From Diaphorobacter ruginosibacter (lineage in GTDB: Bacteria > Pseudomonadota > Gammaproteobacteria > Burkholderiales > Burkholderiaceae_C): a stretch of DNA of 64,000 nt. Positions 55,201 through 63,353 of this stretch are shown in pieces. A model generated the notes under the pieces. The model saw nothing but the letters and a program-made list of their open reading frames with translations. It ran no database searches and had not been told where the DNA came from. A program made the position numbers and the translations under genes. The stretch covers positions 4,774,001-4,838,000 of the forward strand of contig NZ_CP060714.1 in NCBI RefSeq assembly GCF_014395975.1, read 5' to 3'. Within the stretch, counting starts at the first letter, position 1. Every line of letters begins with the position of its first letter.

Positions 55201-56514
55201 GCGTCCACCTCCTACGCCACCGGCGTGAGGATGACCGAGCAATTCGCGCAACCGGACTCCACGGCAACGTTCGAGTTCATCTCCCTGGACGGCATTACCT
55301 CTTCGCAGGCTGGGCATGTGATGGATCTGAGCGCCTGCACCACGGTTCCTGCGGCGGGTGCGACGACGGGGCCGCTGATCTGCGACTTCCCCTGGCTCGC
55401 GCCGGGTGAGTCGGTGCAGATCAAGTTCACCATGAAGCCCAAGGAACTGAAGGATGGCCGCCCGGTGGGCACGATCTACCATGCCGCCTCGGTGAGTGCG
55501 GACGTGGAGCAGTTGCCCGCGCTGGATGTGAATGCCAACAACCAGACCACGGATCGCACATCCACCTACGACCCGGCGCAGGTGTCGGACCCAAGCGACA
55601 TCCGCTACATCGACCTGTCCGTCACCAAGGATGCGAGCTACCCCGCCGAGGGCGTGCTGGTGGGTGATGAAATCGCCTACACGCTGACCGTGAAGAACGA
55701 GGAGGATCCTGCACAGGTTCCCGCGCTGGATCTGGTGAACGGCCGTGCCATGCTGACCGACGAACTGCCGGAGGGTGTCGAGCTTGTCGGCAACGAGCCC
55801 GCAGGCTGCAGCTACGCGGCCGCAACGCGGGAGCTGAGCTGCGAGATCGCGAACCTGAAGGCGGGTGAGTCGGTGGACTTCAGCTTCCGCGTGAAGGTCA
55901 CCGCGCTTGCCGATGGCCAGACAATGGTGGCCAACACGGCGGTTGTCAGCAATCTGGGCGATCCCAAGGATCCCAACAACCAAAGCCGCAAGGACGTGCC
56001 GGTGGCCTTGGTGGATCTGTCGCTTGCCAAGTCGGTGGACAAGAGCGAAGCCCGGGCGACCGATCCCCTGGTCTACACCCTGGTGGTGACCAACCACGGC
56101 CCCTCGGCCAGCAAGGCCGGCGAAATCACCGACACACTGCCCGCTGGTGTGAACTTTGTGTCGTCGCCCGATTGCACGGCGGTGGGCAATACCGTGAGCT
56201 GCGCCGTCGGGCCGCTCGCCAAGGATGCCACCCAGTCCTTCACGATCATGGCAGAGGTCGGTTCCACCGTGGAAGGCCCGCTCAGCCTGGTCAATACCGC
56301 GACGGTGAGCACCCCGGGTGATACGAACCCGGGCAACAACACGGGCTCGGCGACCACGAAGGTTCCCAAGAGCGATGACAACGGCAATTCGGGCAAGGTG
56401 CCGCCAGACGGCAATCTGACGCCCGTCCCGGCGCTCGGCACTCTGGGCCTGATCCTGCTGGGCCTGGCCACGTTCGTCGTGGGAGGTACTTCCATGCGTC
56501 GCCGCCGTGGCTGA
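52228..56514 (+). CDS. Large DUF11-repeat surface protein with IPTL/PEP-CTERM-like sorting tail
   Basis: The protein has 1428 residues from MKNAGQQ at 52228 (GGAG 7 bases upstream); the frame is open to 52033, and TTG 52171 is an alternative. A signal peptide ends near WAQAA. At least eight repeats of about 110-150 residues begin with lines such as DLSVTKDASYP, DMTVTKVPNP and DLSLAKSVDKS and contain ITDTLPAGV, the DUF11 pattern. The C-terminus VPALGTLGLILLGLATFV and an RRRR end form a tripartite sorting signal like IPTL-CTERM, which exosortase XrtH recognises; no exosortase lies in the window. It probably stands on the cell surface. Confidence 0.85.
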   Translation: MKNAGQQPPPLSSAGSSRWKLAAFLAAGLSPLWAQAATNYDVLVNQDVFLEQTGTSGNTVDNGPAGGQFILRTKVKINGGSGTLSNVTLTEKLPVGAIFQGVTPAWCPAAPAPGTVITAGNASIECTLPAVDSADFVNVDFKVLLPTRGTDWTFTASTAPVAGNSDIDAGNNNGIARGITTYERADLAVRIAAPANDSTVTQGAVVNYQVVASNADSTYAFPLKEGEKAVVRFAQPTGTQFQGSPTGNGWICTPGSDATTSPPTPYQDCTYTVPAGTSIAKGGDLPALTFPALVQVGSGQVPAQASIKGLDAGGNEFAESVWTNNTTNTAINVQPNQQLDMALIKTVNTPTLDMDATGDVPVEYTLKVSRNSGLLSPDGITVTDTLPAGVSYTGFTGPDWSCSAAGQQVTCTYGGNLTLGNTNPATFPNLVIQALVAQATLNGATEGATLVNQAVLSVPNESATSDLDNNQSSAKMTVTDKLNLAISKTASASVVASGQDYFYNIPVTNNGPLNVRPGQTITITDQLDPRLEFLGVVPADSPWSCTPATSSTLGALITCTLNTGLDARATSTLRLNVRPHLNNGEFAKIENQATLTGVQGRTQVTTLTNKPSVNLSGLVADLSITKDRLLTPAAEHTPVYPHGNNASGSEVVYTLQVMNNPVAGQSTQTARTVTVTDTVNNLINTARATALGAENVPLYTQSGRYLTAEVQMPELTGLPIPLPSADLCTLSNTNADTASQVACTLHNLPVSDTLVYTIVIKARQWVDPAAAGTQSNTISNTANVRSSDTAEYAQGKPNSATVTLDLEARTDMTVTKVPNPQGSAAAGQPITYTLTAKNAGPSAARRVKLEDVLPVGAIWVQLPAFSDNGGSCRLTDGGSSAKAIVVGELIDATYTHLVCAWNDSVAFGLNDQRYVTYQLRSVTKDAPSQLDNAVHVSTATPEINDANNDASARVTLDAPQVDVLINMKHTHDGIPLDTGATQYTITVTNNAASTSYATGVRMTEQFAQPDSTATFEFISLDGITSSQAGHVMDLSACTTVPAAGATTGPLICDFPWLAPGESVQIKFTMKPKELKDGRPVGTIYHAASVSADVEQLPALDVNANNQTTDRTSTYDPAQVSDPSDIRYIDLSVTKDASYPAEGVLVGDEIAYTLTVKNEEDPAQVPALDLVNGRAMLTDELPEGVELVGNEPAGCSYAAATRELSCEIANLKAGESVDFSFRVKVTALADGQTMVANTAVVSNLGDPKDPNNQSRKDVPVALVDLSLAKSVDKSEARATDPLVYTLVVTNHGPSASKAGEITDTLPAGVNFVSSPDCTAVGNTVSCAVGPLAKDATQSFTIMAEVGSTVEGPLSLVNTATVSTPGDTNPGNNTGSATTKVPKSDDNGNSGKVPPDGNLTPVPALGTLGLILLGLATFVVGGTSMRRRRG

Positions 56515-56574
56515 CATGGAGATGCCCGGCTGAACCAGCCGAGGCACCGCTGACTGCCTGGCAGTCTGCCAATC

Positions 56575-56608
56575 GCGCCCCTGGCTCCCGAGCCCGGGGC
56601 GCTTTTTT
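56575..56608 (+). terminator. Rho-independent terminator of the DUF11 gene
   Basis: Stem GCGCCCC-T-GGCTC / GAGCC-C-GGGGCGC with a 2-base loop and six T (56603-56608). It separates the DUF11 gene from the convergent phosphonate operon. Confidence 0.93.
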
Positions 56609-56674
56609 GTGCGGGACTCCTCGAGTCTTCTGCCCGCGTGCAACCCGCAAGGTCAGGCCTGCGGGTTGTCCTTG

Positions 56675-58114
56675 CTACCAGGGCAGCGAATACGTCTTGG
56701 TGTTGGTGAAGCTCTTCATGGCTTCCAGCACGCCTTCCTTGTAGCCCAGGCCCGAATCCTTGATGCCGCCGAACGGTGTCAGCTCAAGTCGGTAGCCCGG
56801 TACCTCGCGGATGTTGACGCTGCCTACGTTCAACTCGCTGATGAAGCGCGTGATGTAGTCGAGGCGGTTGGTGCAGATCGACGAGGACAGGCCGAAGGCC
56901 GTGCCGTTCGAGAGCCGGATCGCCTCCTCGATGGAGCCGAAGCGGATCACGGGCGAGACCGGGCCGAAGGTTTCTTCGCGGGCCACGCGCATGTCGAGTG
57001 TCACGTTGTCGAGCACCGTCGGCGAATACAGGGCGCCCTTGCGAACATTGCCGCATCTGAGCGTCGCGCCGGCGGCGATGGCTTCGTTCACCACGGTCTC
57101 GAAATAGATCGCGGCCTCCTCGTCAATGACCGTGCCCATGTCCACATCCGGATCCATCGGGTCGCCATATTTCAGGGCCTGGGTCTTCTCGACGAGCAGA
57201 TCGACGAAGCGGTCGGCCACCGATGCATGCACCAGCATGCGCTTGATCGCCGTGCAGCGCTGGCCGCTGTTCTTGTAGCTGCCGCTGGCGGCGAGCGTGG
57301 CGGCCTCCTCGATGTCAGCGTCTTCCATCACGATGATCGGATCGTTGCCGCCGAGCTCCAGGATCTGGCGCTTGTAGACCGCCTTGCCCGCGATGTACTT
57401 GCCGATCGGCACGCCGCCGGTGAAGGTCACCAGGTCCACGTCGTCGCTCGTGAGCATCTCGTCGCAGATCTCGCGCGGGTCGCCGGAAACCACGCTGAGC
57501 ATTTCAGGCGGCAGGCCGGCCTCGTACAGGATGTCGGCCAGCACGTATGCGGTGAACGGGGTCTTCTCGCTGGGCTTGAGCACCGTGCGGTTGTTGGTCG
57601 CGATGGCGGGGGCGATCTTGTGGATCACCTGATTGAGCGGGTGGTTGAATGGCGTGATCGCGGTGATCACGCCCTGCAGCGGCTCGCGCAGCGTATAGAC
57701 CTTGCGGCTCTTCCCATGGTGCGTGAGATCGCAGGAGAACACCTGGCCGTCATCGACCAGCGCCTGGTTGGCCGCGAACAGCAGCACGTCAGAGGCGCGT
57801 CCCACCTCGTAGAGCGAGTCCTTGCGGCACAGGCCCGATTCGAGCGTGATGAGCCGGGAGATCTCGTCGAGGCGCGAGGCGATGATCTCGCCCGCGCGCA
57901 TGAGGATCTGGTAGCGCTCGTAGCGCGTGAGCCTGGACTTGTAGCTGCGCGCAATGCGGTACGCACGGCGCACGTCTTCCAGCGTGGCCTTGCCGATGGT
58001 GCCGATGACTTCGCCGGTGTAGGGGTAGGTGACGTCGATACGCTCCCGTGTTTCGACGTGTTCGCCCGCGATGCGCAGGGTTTCGTGCCGCAGGCTGGAG
58101 GCAGTGGTGGTCAT
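56675..58114 (-). CDS. phnY: Phosphonoacetaldehyde dehydrogenase
   Basis: The protein has 479 residues and belongs to the aldehyde dehydrogenase superfamily. Active-site Cys287 lies in NSGQRCTAIKR, general base Glu253 in ELGGNDP and Asn157 in PFNHP. Arg106, His158 and Arg286 match the residues that grip the phosphonate in Sinorhizobium PhnY, as far as I recall its structure. The reaction is phosphonoacetaldehyde + NAD(P) to phosphonoacetate. Position next to PhnA makes this assignment much firmer than the sequence alone. It is the last gene of the operon regulator-phnA-phnY and starts 12 bases after phnA. Confidence 0.9.
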   Translation of the reverse strand: MTTTASSLRHETLRIAGEHVETRERIDVTYPYTGEVIGTIGKATLEDVRRAYRIARSYKSRLTRYERYQILMRAGEIIASRLDEISRLITLESGLCRKDSLYEVGRASDVLLFAANQALVDDGQVFSCDLTHHGKSRKVYTLREPLQGVITAITPFNHPLNQVIHKIAPAIATNNRTVLKPSEKTPFTAYVLADILYEAGLPPEMLSVVSGDPREICDEMLTSDDVDLVTFTGGVPIGKYIAGKAVYKRQILELGGNDPIIVMEDADIEEAATLAASGSYKNSGQRCTAIKRMLVHASVADRFVDLLVEKTQALKYGDPMDPDVDMGTVIDEEAAIYFETVVNEAIAAGATLRCGNVRKGALYSPTVLDNVTLDMRVAREETFGPVSPVIRFGSIEEAIRLSNGTAFGLSSSICTNRLDYITRFISELNVGSVNIREVPGYRLELTPFGGIKDSGLGYKEGVLEAMKSFTNTKTYSLPW

Positions 58115-58126
58115 GGCTGGGTTTCC

Positions 58127-59359
58127 TCAGGCTGCGGCATGGTTGAGCGCCAGATCGAGCGCGTCGAAGTTGCGCAGCCGACGGCCGGCGGCGAGCCCCG
58201 AGATGGGGCGGTTGCAGATCAGCGGAACGCGTTGCTCGGAGACGCCGCCATGCGAGCGCAGCGGTGCGTCCAGGCCCGACAGGTCGTGGCGGCTCCGGGA
58301 TGTGCCGACCACGGTGTTCTTCTCGCTCACGACAACGATGTCGCCGATGCGGTCGGCGGGCAACTCGAACCGGCTGGCCGCTTCTTCGCGCGTCAGGGCC
58401 AACTCGATGCCGGGAAGTTGCGCAAGGCGCGCGATCCACTCGCCGGCCGTCGCGGCGTCGGGTGCGTACACAGTGGCGAACGAGCCGAGCGCTCCGTGGT
58501 GCACGACATAAGGATCGGTGATCGGCAGGATCACGCGTGCCTTCTGCGCTCCGTACCAGTCATCGAGCACGTCCTGCAGGTAGATCACCTGCGGCTGGCC
58601 ACTTGCATCGTGCTTGTCGTTCATGCCGTGGTCGGCAGTGAGCACAATGGTGCAGCCCATGGCATCGAGCTGCGCGAGGTACTTGTCCATCATCGCGTAG
58701 AACGCGTTGGCGGCCTCGGAGCCGGGTGCGGCCTTGTGCTGCACGTAGTCGGTGGTGGAGAGGTACATCAGGTCCGGGCGGCGCGTTTCCATGAGCTTCA
58801 CCCCCGAGGCGAACACGAATTCCGAGAGCTCGGCGCTGTAGACCGACGGCACGGGCATCTGCACGAGACCGAGCACATCGGCGATGCCGTTCTCTTCCAG
58901 GGTCACCTGGTCCGCTTTCTCGGAGGAGAAGCAGATGCCCTCCATGCCCTTGCCCAGCAGCTTGCGCAGCTTGTCCTTGGCGGTGACCACGGCAACCTTG
59001 GCGCCCTTGTCGGCGAAGGCCGCCAGCACGGTGCCGGCGCGCAGGTACTTGGGGTCGTTCATCATCACTTCCTCGCCGAGCTCGCGGTCGAAGAAGTAGT
59101 TGCCGCAGATGCCGTGGACGGCGGGCGGCGCGCCGGTGACGATCGAGAGGTTGTTGGGGTTGGTGAACGAGGGCACCACGCAATCGGCCAGCAGGTCTGC
59201 GCCTTGCGAACGCATGCGCGCGAGATGCGGTGCGACGCCCGCGGCAACGGCGGCATCCAGGTAGGCGGGCTCGCAGCCATCCACGCAGACCACCACGACA
59301 GGGTGCGGCATCCAGCGATAGTGGCGGTTGTTGACCTCGATGGTCTGGGGAGTCGTCAT
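58127..59359 (-). CDS. phnA: Phosphonoacetate hydrolase
   Basis: The protein has 410 residues from MTTPQTIEVNN at 59359. It has the alkaline-phosphatase-fold metal ligands: Asp27 (VVCVDGCEP), nucleophile Thr66 (PSFTNPNN), Asp204 and His208 (TTDYVQH), Asp243-His244 (TADHGMND) and His370 (LRSHGG). The pattern is that of PhnA of Sinorhizobium and Pseudomonas. It splits phosphonoacetate to acetate and phosphate. The start lies one base after the stop of the regulator (TGA-G-ATG), so the two are translationally coupled. Confidence 0.93.
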   Translation of the reverse strand: MTTPQTIEVNNRHYRWMPHPVVVVCVDGCEPAYLDAAVAAGVAPHLARMRSQGADLLADCVVPSFTNPNNLSIVTGAPPAVHGICGNYFFDRELGEEVMMNDPKYLRAGTVLAAFADKGAKVAVVTAKDKLRKLLGKGMEGICFSSEKADQVTLEENGIADVLGLVQMPVPSVYSAELSEFVFASGVKLMETRRPDLMYLSTTDYVQHKAAPGSEAANAFYAMMDKYLAQLDAMGCTIVLTADHGMNDKHDASGQPQVIYLQDVLDDWYGAQKARVILPITDPYVVHHGALGSFATVYAPDAATAGEWIARLAQLPGIELALTREEAASRFELPADRIGDIVVVSEKNTVVGTSRSRHDLSGLDAPLRSHGGVSEQRVPLICNRPISGLAAGRRLRNFDALDLALNHAAA

Positions 59360-59360
59360 C

Positions 59361-60098
59361 TCAGGCTTTCTTGGAGGAAGAGGGGGAAGAGGTGGACAGG
59401 TCGGCCGGGGCGGTGCGGCCCATGGCCTTGTGCATGCGTGCGCGGCTGTCGGCCACGTGCTGGCGCATGGCCTGTGCGGTGCGCTCCGCATCGCCCGAGG
59501 CCATCGCTTCGACGATCTGGCTGTGCTCGTCGACCGATACGCGCAGGCCGCCGCCGTCGTCGAGCGCGCGCATGCGGAACAGCGACAGTTCCTTGATCAG
59601 GCGCTGGTAGGTTTCCGTGAGCTTGCCGCTGCCGGCGGTGTCGAGCAGGATGTCGTGGAACTGCAGGTTGAGCTGGGCGTAGTGTTCGAGGTTTCCCGCC
59701 TGGGCCGCCACGCGCATGGCGTCGATCATGGCCCTGAGCCGGGCCACGCCATCCGGCGAGATCCTGCGCGCAACGCGACGGCCGATCACCTCTTCGAGCG
59801 CTTCGCGCAGCTCATAGATTTCGTCGGCTTCCTCGAACGAAATCTCGCGCACGAACATGCCCCGGTTCTTTTCGGTGCGCAGCAGCCCGGCTTCCTCGAG
59901 CGAGCGCAGCGCCTCGCGCACGGGCCCGCGGCTGGTATGAAAGCGCGCTGCCATGTCGCTTTCGTTGATGCGGCTTCCGACGGGCAGTTCGCCCGTCATG
60001 ATGAGGCGCTCGATTTCTTCCTGAACAAGCATGGGCAGCGAGCTCGATTGCAGGAAGGCCAGTGCGGAGGAGGGTTTGCTGTGGTCCATGAAGTGCAT
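59361..60098 (-). CDS. GntR/FadR-family regulator of phosphonate use (PhnR-like)
   Basis: The protein has 245 residues from MHFMDHSKP at 60098; a start at 60089 is also possible. Winged-helix domain residues 25-95 with ESDMAARFHTSRGPVREALRSLEEAGLL, then an FCD effector domain with the His/Asp metal residues in LNLQFHDILLDTAG. A phosphonate-linked GntR family of this size is known in Burkholderia. It is the first gene of the operon, before phnA. Its probable operator lies 18 bases upstream. Confidence 0.9.
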   Translation of the reverse strand: MHFMDHSKPSSALAFLQSSSLPMLVQEEIERLIMTGELPVGSRINESDMAARFHTSRGPVREALRSLEEAGLLRTEKNRGMFVREISFEEADEIYELREALEEVIGRRVARRISPDGVARLRAMIDAMRVAAQAGNLEHYAQLNLQFHDILLDTAGSGKLTETYQRLIKELSLFRMRALDDGGGLRVSVDEHSQIVEAMASGDAERTAQAMRQHVADSRARMHKAMGRTAPADLSTSSPSSSKKA

Positions 60099-60115
60099 TG
60101 TTGAATCTGAATTGC

Positions 60116-60145
60116 AAACTGTCAACAGTTTTTAATTTACAGTTT
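60116..60145. promoter_or_regulatory. Palindromic operator upstream of the GntR gene
   Basis: AAACTGT-CA-ACAGTTT (60116-60131) is a perfect palindrome. A further half-site ACAGTTT is at 60139-60145. On the minus strand the core contains TTGACA (60120-60125), a perfect -35 hexamer, so binding would block the promoter of the regulator-phnA-phnY operon. Confidence 0.65.
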
Positions 60146-60304
60146 CGTGACAATGTGCGCATGCGCAGGGCGTACGTCCGGGATGGGGTGCGTCGATGCC
60201 CGGTCTTACAATTTCGCCAGAGTACCGTCCGATCGTCCGCTGCACCGCATCTGCTGCGGGGCCGACCCGGAGCAGGTTCCCTCACACAGGCTCAGGAGAC
60301 AGGC

Positions 60305-60979
60305 ATGCGAATTCTCATAGCGGAAGATGACCAGGTTCTTGCGGATGGCCTGCTGCGCACGCTGCGAGCATCCGGGGCCGTGGTGGACCATGTCGCCAAT
60401 GGCTCCGAGGCCGACTCGGCCCTGCTCACGAACAACGAGTTCGATCTGCTCATCCTCGACCTGGGCCTGCCCAGGATGCACGGCCTGGAGGTGCTCAAGC
60501 GCCTGCGCAGCCGTGGCTCGGCGATGCCGGTGCTGATTCTCACGGCCGCCGACAGCGTGGAGGAGCGCGTGCAGGGGCTCGACTACGGGGCGGACGACTA
60601 CATGGCCAAGCCGTTCTCGCTGCAGGAGCTGGAAGCCCGCGTGCGCGCACTCACGCGGCGCGGCATGGGGGGCGCCAGCAGCGTCATCAAGCACGGGCCG
60701 CTCACCTATGACCAGACCGGCCGGGTGGCGACGATCGAGGGCAAGATGGTCGAGCTCTCCGCTCGCGAGCTGGGGCTGCTGGAGGTGCTGCTGCAGCGCG
60801 CGGGGCGGCTGGTGAGCAAGGACCAGCTGGTCGAGCGGTTGTGCGAGTGGGGCGAGGAGGTGAGCAACAACGCCATCGAGGTGTACATCCACCGCCTGCG
60901 CAAGAAGATCGAAAAGGGTCCGATCCGCATCGCCACCGTGCGCGGGCTGGGATACTGCCTCGAGAAAATACCGGGGTGA
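60305..60979 (+). CDS. OmpR-family response regulator (TctD-like)
   Basis: The protein has 224 residues. The ATG at 60305 has CAGGAG 5-10 bases upstream. The receiver has phospho-acceptor Asp52 (LILDLGLPRMHG), LTAADS and the Lys of AKPFSLQ; the winged-helix output domain holds ELSARELGLLEVLLQRAGRLVS and VYIHRLRKKI. It pairs with the kinase 103 bases downstream. TctD-type regulators control tricarboxylate or other organic-acid transport; no such transporter is here. Confidence 0.95.
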   Translation: MRILIAEDDQVLADGLLRTLRASGAVVDHVANGSEADSALLTNNEFDLLILDLGLPRMHGLEVLKRLRSRGSAMPVLILTAADSVEERVQGLDYGADDYMAKPFSLQELEARVRALTRRGMGGASSVIKHGPLTYDQTGRVATIEGKMVELSARELGLLEVLLQRAGRLVSKDQLVERLCEWGEEVSNNAIEVYIHRLRKKIEKGPIRIATVRGLGYCLEKIPG

Positions 60980-61082
60980 GCGGCACGTACGTCGGCACGA
61001 CGCGAACTGTCAGCCGAGCTGTCAGCCTCGTGAATGACTGGCGCCCGATACTGGCTCTCCACACCGCCCTGAAGGCCCCGCC

Positions 61083-62552
61083 TTGAAGATCTTCCAGCGC
61101 GAGCAGCGTTCCCTCTTCGGTGAGATCCTGGACTGGATGCTCACGCCGCTGCTTTTGCTCTGGCCGGTGAGCCTGGCGCTGACCTGGCTGGTCGCCCAGG
61201 GCCTGGCGAACAAGCCGTTCGACCGGGCGCTCGAATACAACGCGCAGGCGCTTGCGCAGCTGGTCACGCTGCAGAACGGCAAGGTGCAGTTCAACCTGCC
61301 GCAGCCCGCGAGCGAGATCCTGCGGGCCGACGAGTCGGACATCGTCTACTACCAGGTGCTGGCGCCGGACGGGCGTTTTCTCTCGGGTGAGCGGGACCTG
61401 CCCAGGCCGCCGGAGGACGAGGTGCCGTTCTCCAGCGAGGTGCGGCTGCGCGATGCGGAGATGCGCGGCGTGGACATCCGCATTGCCTACATCTGGGTGC
61501 GCGTGCCGCTTCCCGATGCCCCGGCTGCGCTGGTCCAGGTGGCCGAGACGCGCTCCAAGCGCAGTGTGCTGGCCACCGAAATCATCAAGGGCGTGATGCT
61601 GCCGCAGTTCGTCATCCTGCCGCTGGCGGTGCTGCTGGTGTGGCTGGCGCTGGCGCGCGGCATCAAGCCATTGCACCTGCTGGAGGAGCGCATTCGCGCG
61701 CGCAAGCCCGACGATCTTTCGCCGCTGGACCACAAGGCGGTTCCGATGGAAGTGGCGCCGCTCGTCGATTCGGTGAACGACCTTTTGCGCCGGCTCAACG
61801 AATCCATCGCCACGCAGAAGCGCTTTCTCGCGGATGCGGCGCATCAGCTGAAGACGCCGCTGGCGGGCCTGCGCATGCAGGCCGACCTGGCGCAGCGCGA
61901 AGGCACGAGCACCGAGGAGCTCAAGCTTTCGCTCAAGCAGATCGGCCGCTCCTCGATCCGTGCGACACACACGGTCAACCAGCTGCTGTCCATGGCGCGC
62001 GCGGAGGGCGGCAGCACCTCGGGCCTGCAGCGCCAGCCCGTTGATCTGGCGCGGCTCGTGATCGATGTGGTGCAGGACAGCGTGCCGCGCGCGCTCGACA
62101 AAGGCATCGACCTGGGCTACGAGGGGGCGGAGCCGCGCGCTCCCGGCGTGCTGATGGAGGGCAACGCCACGCTGCTCAAGGAGCTGGTGCGCAACCTCGT
62201 GGACAACGCCATCAACTACACGCCCTCGGCACCCGACAGGCCGGGGGTGGTCACGGCGCGCGTGCTGGCCGATACCTTCGGCAAGGTGGTGATGGTGCAG
62301 GTGGAGGATTCTGGCCCTGGCGTGCCGGAGGCCGAGCGCGAACTGGTGTTCCAGCCCTTCTACAGGGCGCTGGGCACCGAGGCCGATGGCTCGGGCCTGG
62401 GCCTGCCCATCGTGCGCGAGATCGCACGCCAGCATGGCGCGGAGGTCCGGCTGGAGGATGTGCGGCCGGGAGCAACGGTGCCCGGCGCGAAATTCAGCGT
62501 GCAGTTCGTGGCGCTGGCCGAGTCGGCGGGCAAGGACCGAAGCTCAGCCTGA
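61083..62552 (+). CDS. Sensor histidine kinase (TctE-like)
   Basis: The protein has 489 residues with a TTG start at 61083, supported by the N-terminus MKIFQREQRSLFGEILDWML, which is typical of TctE kinases. Helices near 22-42 and 175-198 surround a 130-residue periplasmic sensor; the phospho-acceptor is His254 (FLADAAHQLKTPLAGLRMQ); ATPase motifs are DNAINYTPS, DSGPGVPE and GSGLGLPIV. The 3' end overlaps the convergent nucleotidyltransferase gene by 9 bases. Confidence 0.95.
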   Translation: MKIFQREQRSLFGEILDWMLTPLLLLWPVSLALTWLVAQGLANKPFDRALEYNAQALAQLVTLQNGKVQFNLPQPASEILRADESDIVYYQVLAPDGRFLSGERDLPRPPEDEVPFSSEVRLRDAEMRGVDIRIAYIWVRVPLPDAPAALVQVAETRSKRSVLATEIIKGVMLPQFVILPLAVLLVWLALARGIKPLHLLEERIRARKPDDLSPLDHKAVPMEVAPLVDSVNDLLRRLNESIATQKRFLADAAHQLKTPLAGLRMQADLAQREGTSTEELKLSLKQIGRSSIRATHTVNQLLSMARAEGGSTSGLQRQPVDLARLVIDVVQDSVPRALDKGIDLGYEGAEPRAPGVLMEGNATLLKELVRNLVDNAINYTPSAPDRPGVVTARVLADTFGKVVMVQVEDSGPGVPEAERELVFQPFYRALGTEADGSGLGLPIVREIARQHGAEVRLEDVRPGATVPGAKFSVQFVALAESAGKDRSSA

Positions 62553-63122
62553 CGAGGCACCTGTTCTGCTGCGCCACAGTGCCTCGGCGTGCCGCAGGTC
62601 ATCGACGGTGTCGACGTCGGTGACGATGCCTTCGTCGTCCAGCTCCAGATCCAGCACGCGATGCCGCTCTCGCGCGGCGCGCACGACGGAGGAGGCGCCT
62701 TTGTCGCCCGACAGCGCGAGGAGCTGCTCCCGCAAGCCTTGCACGAAGCCGACCGGGTGCCCCTGCATGCCATGGAAGCGGGGCACCACGACATCATGAT
62801 CGGTGGCGAGGGCCAGCGCCGATGCGACCCGCACGAGGGATCGCGGCCGCACCAGCGGCAGGTCGCCCGGAATGACCAGCCAGCCGTTGCCGGAGGCGGT
62901 GGCCCGCACACCGGCGGCGATCGAGTCGCCCATGCCCGGTCCGCCTTCGCCCGTGTTCACCACGTGCCATTGCAGGCCTGATTCCTCCGCGTTGCGGATG
63001 GCATGCTCGAGCACCGAGGCATCGCCAATACGCGCGGCGAGCTTGTGCGAGGCCCCGCCCGACGCCAGGAAGCGCGAGCCGCTGCCGGCGGCGAGGATCA
63101 GGAGCATTGGCAAGGAGGACAT
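62544..63122 (-). CDS. MobA/MocA-like NTP transferase (molybdenum cofactor)
   Basis: The protein has 192 residues from MSSLPMLLILAAGSGSRF at 63122, with the nucleotide loop LAAGSGSRF and IPGDLPLV, the metal-binding block. It looks like MocA, which attaches CMP to molybdenum cofactor for xanthine-oxidase-type enzymes. It is divergent from the IorAB genes, which need MCD cofactor; this pairing supports the role. A general sugar- or MobA-type transferase is the alternative. Confidence 0.85.
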   Translation of the reverse strand: MSSLPMLLILAAGSGSRFLASGGASHKLAARIGDASVLEHAIRNAEESGLQWHVVNTGEGGPGMGDSIAAGVRATASGNGWLVIPGDLPLVRPRSLVRVASALALATDHDVVVPRFHGMQGHPVGFVQGLREQLLALSGDKGASSVVRAARERHRVLDLELDDEGIVTDVDTVDDLRHAEALWRSRTGASSG

Positions 63123-63353
63123 GGTATTCGCTGCAGTGGGAAGGCAGGATGCGAAAGGCCCGGCGGGCGGCGCCGTGCCATGGGAGCACATCGTTTCGTC
63201 ATTCTTTCATAACCCTCGGGCAAGCGGTGGCGCGGTGCGACGGTGCCGTGTAAGACAAATTCCTGTGAACGCGCAGCGCCGTTGACGGTCGCGCATGCAA
63301 GGCTTGATCATGGCGGGCGCTCGTCCCCGGGCGGCTGAAAGAAAGATTCCACG

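Noticed and set aside
52993..56643. A 1216-codon minus-strand frame opposite the DUF11 gene
   Set aside because: Antisense to a repeat protein with clear signal peptide and sorting tail; the product has no membrane or domain features.
60980..61082. Direct repeat CTGTCAGCC-GAG-CTGTCAGCC before the TctE-like kinase
   Set aside because: Two short copies only and no promoter hexamers nearby; could be chance in this composition.
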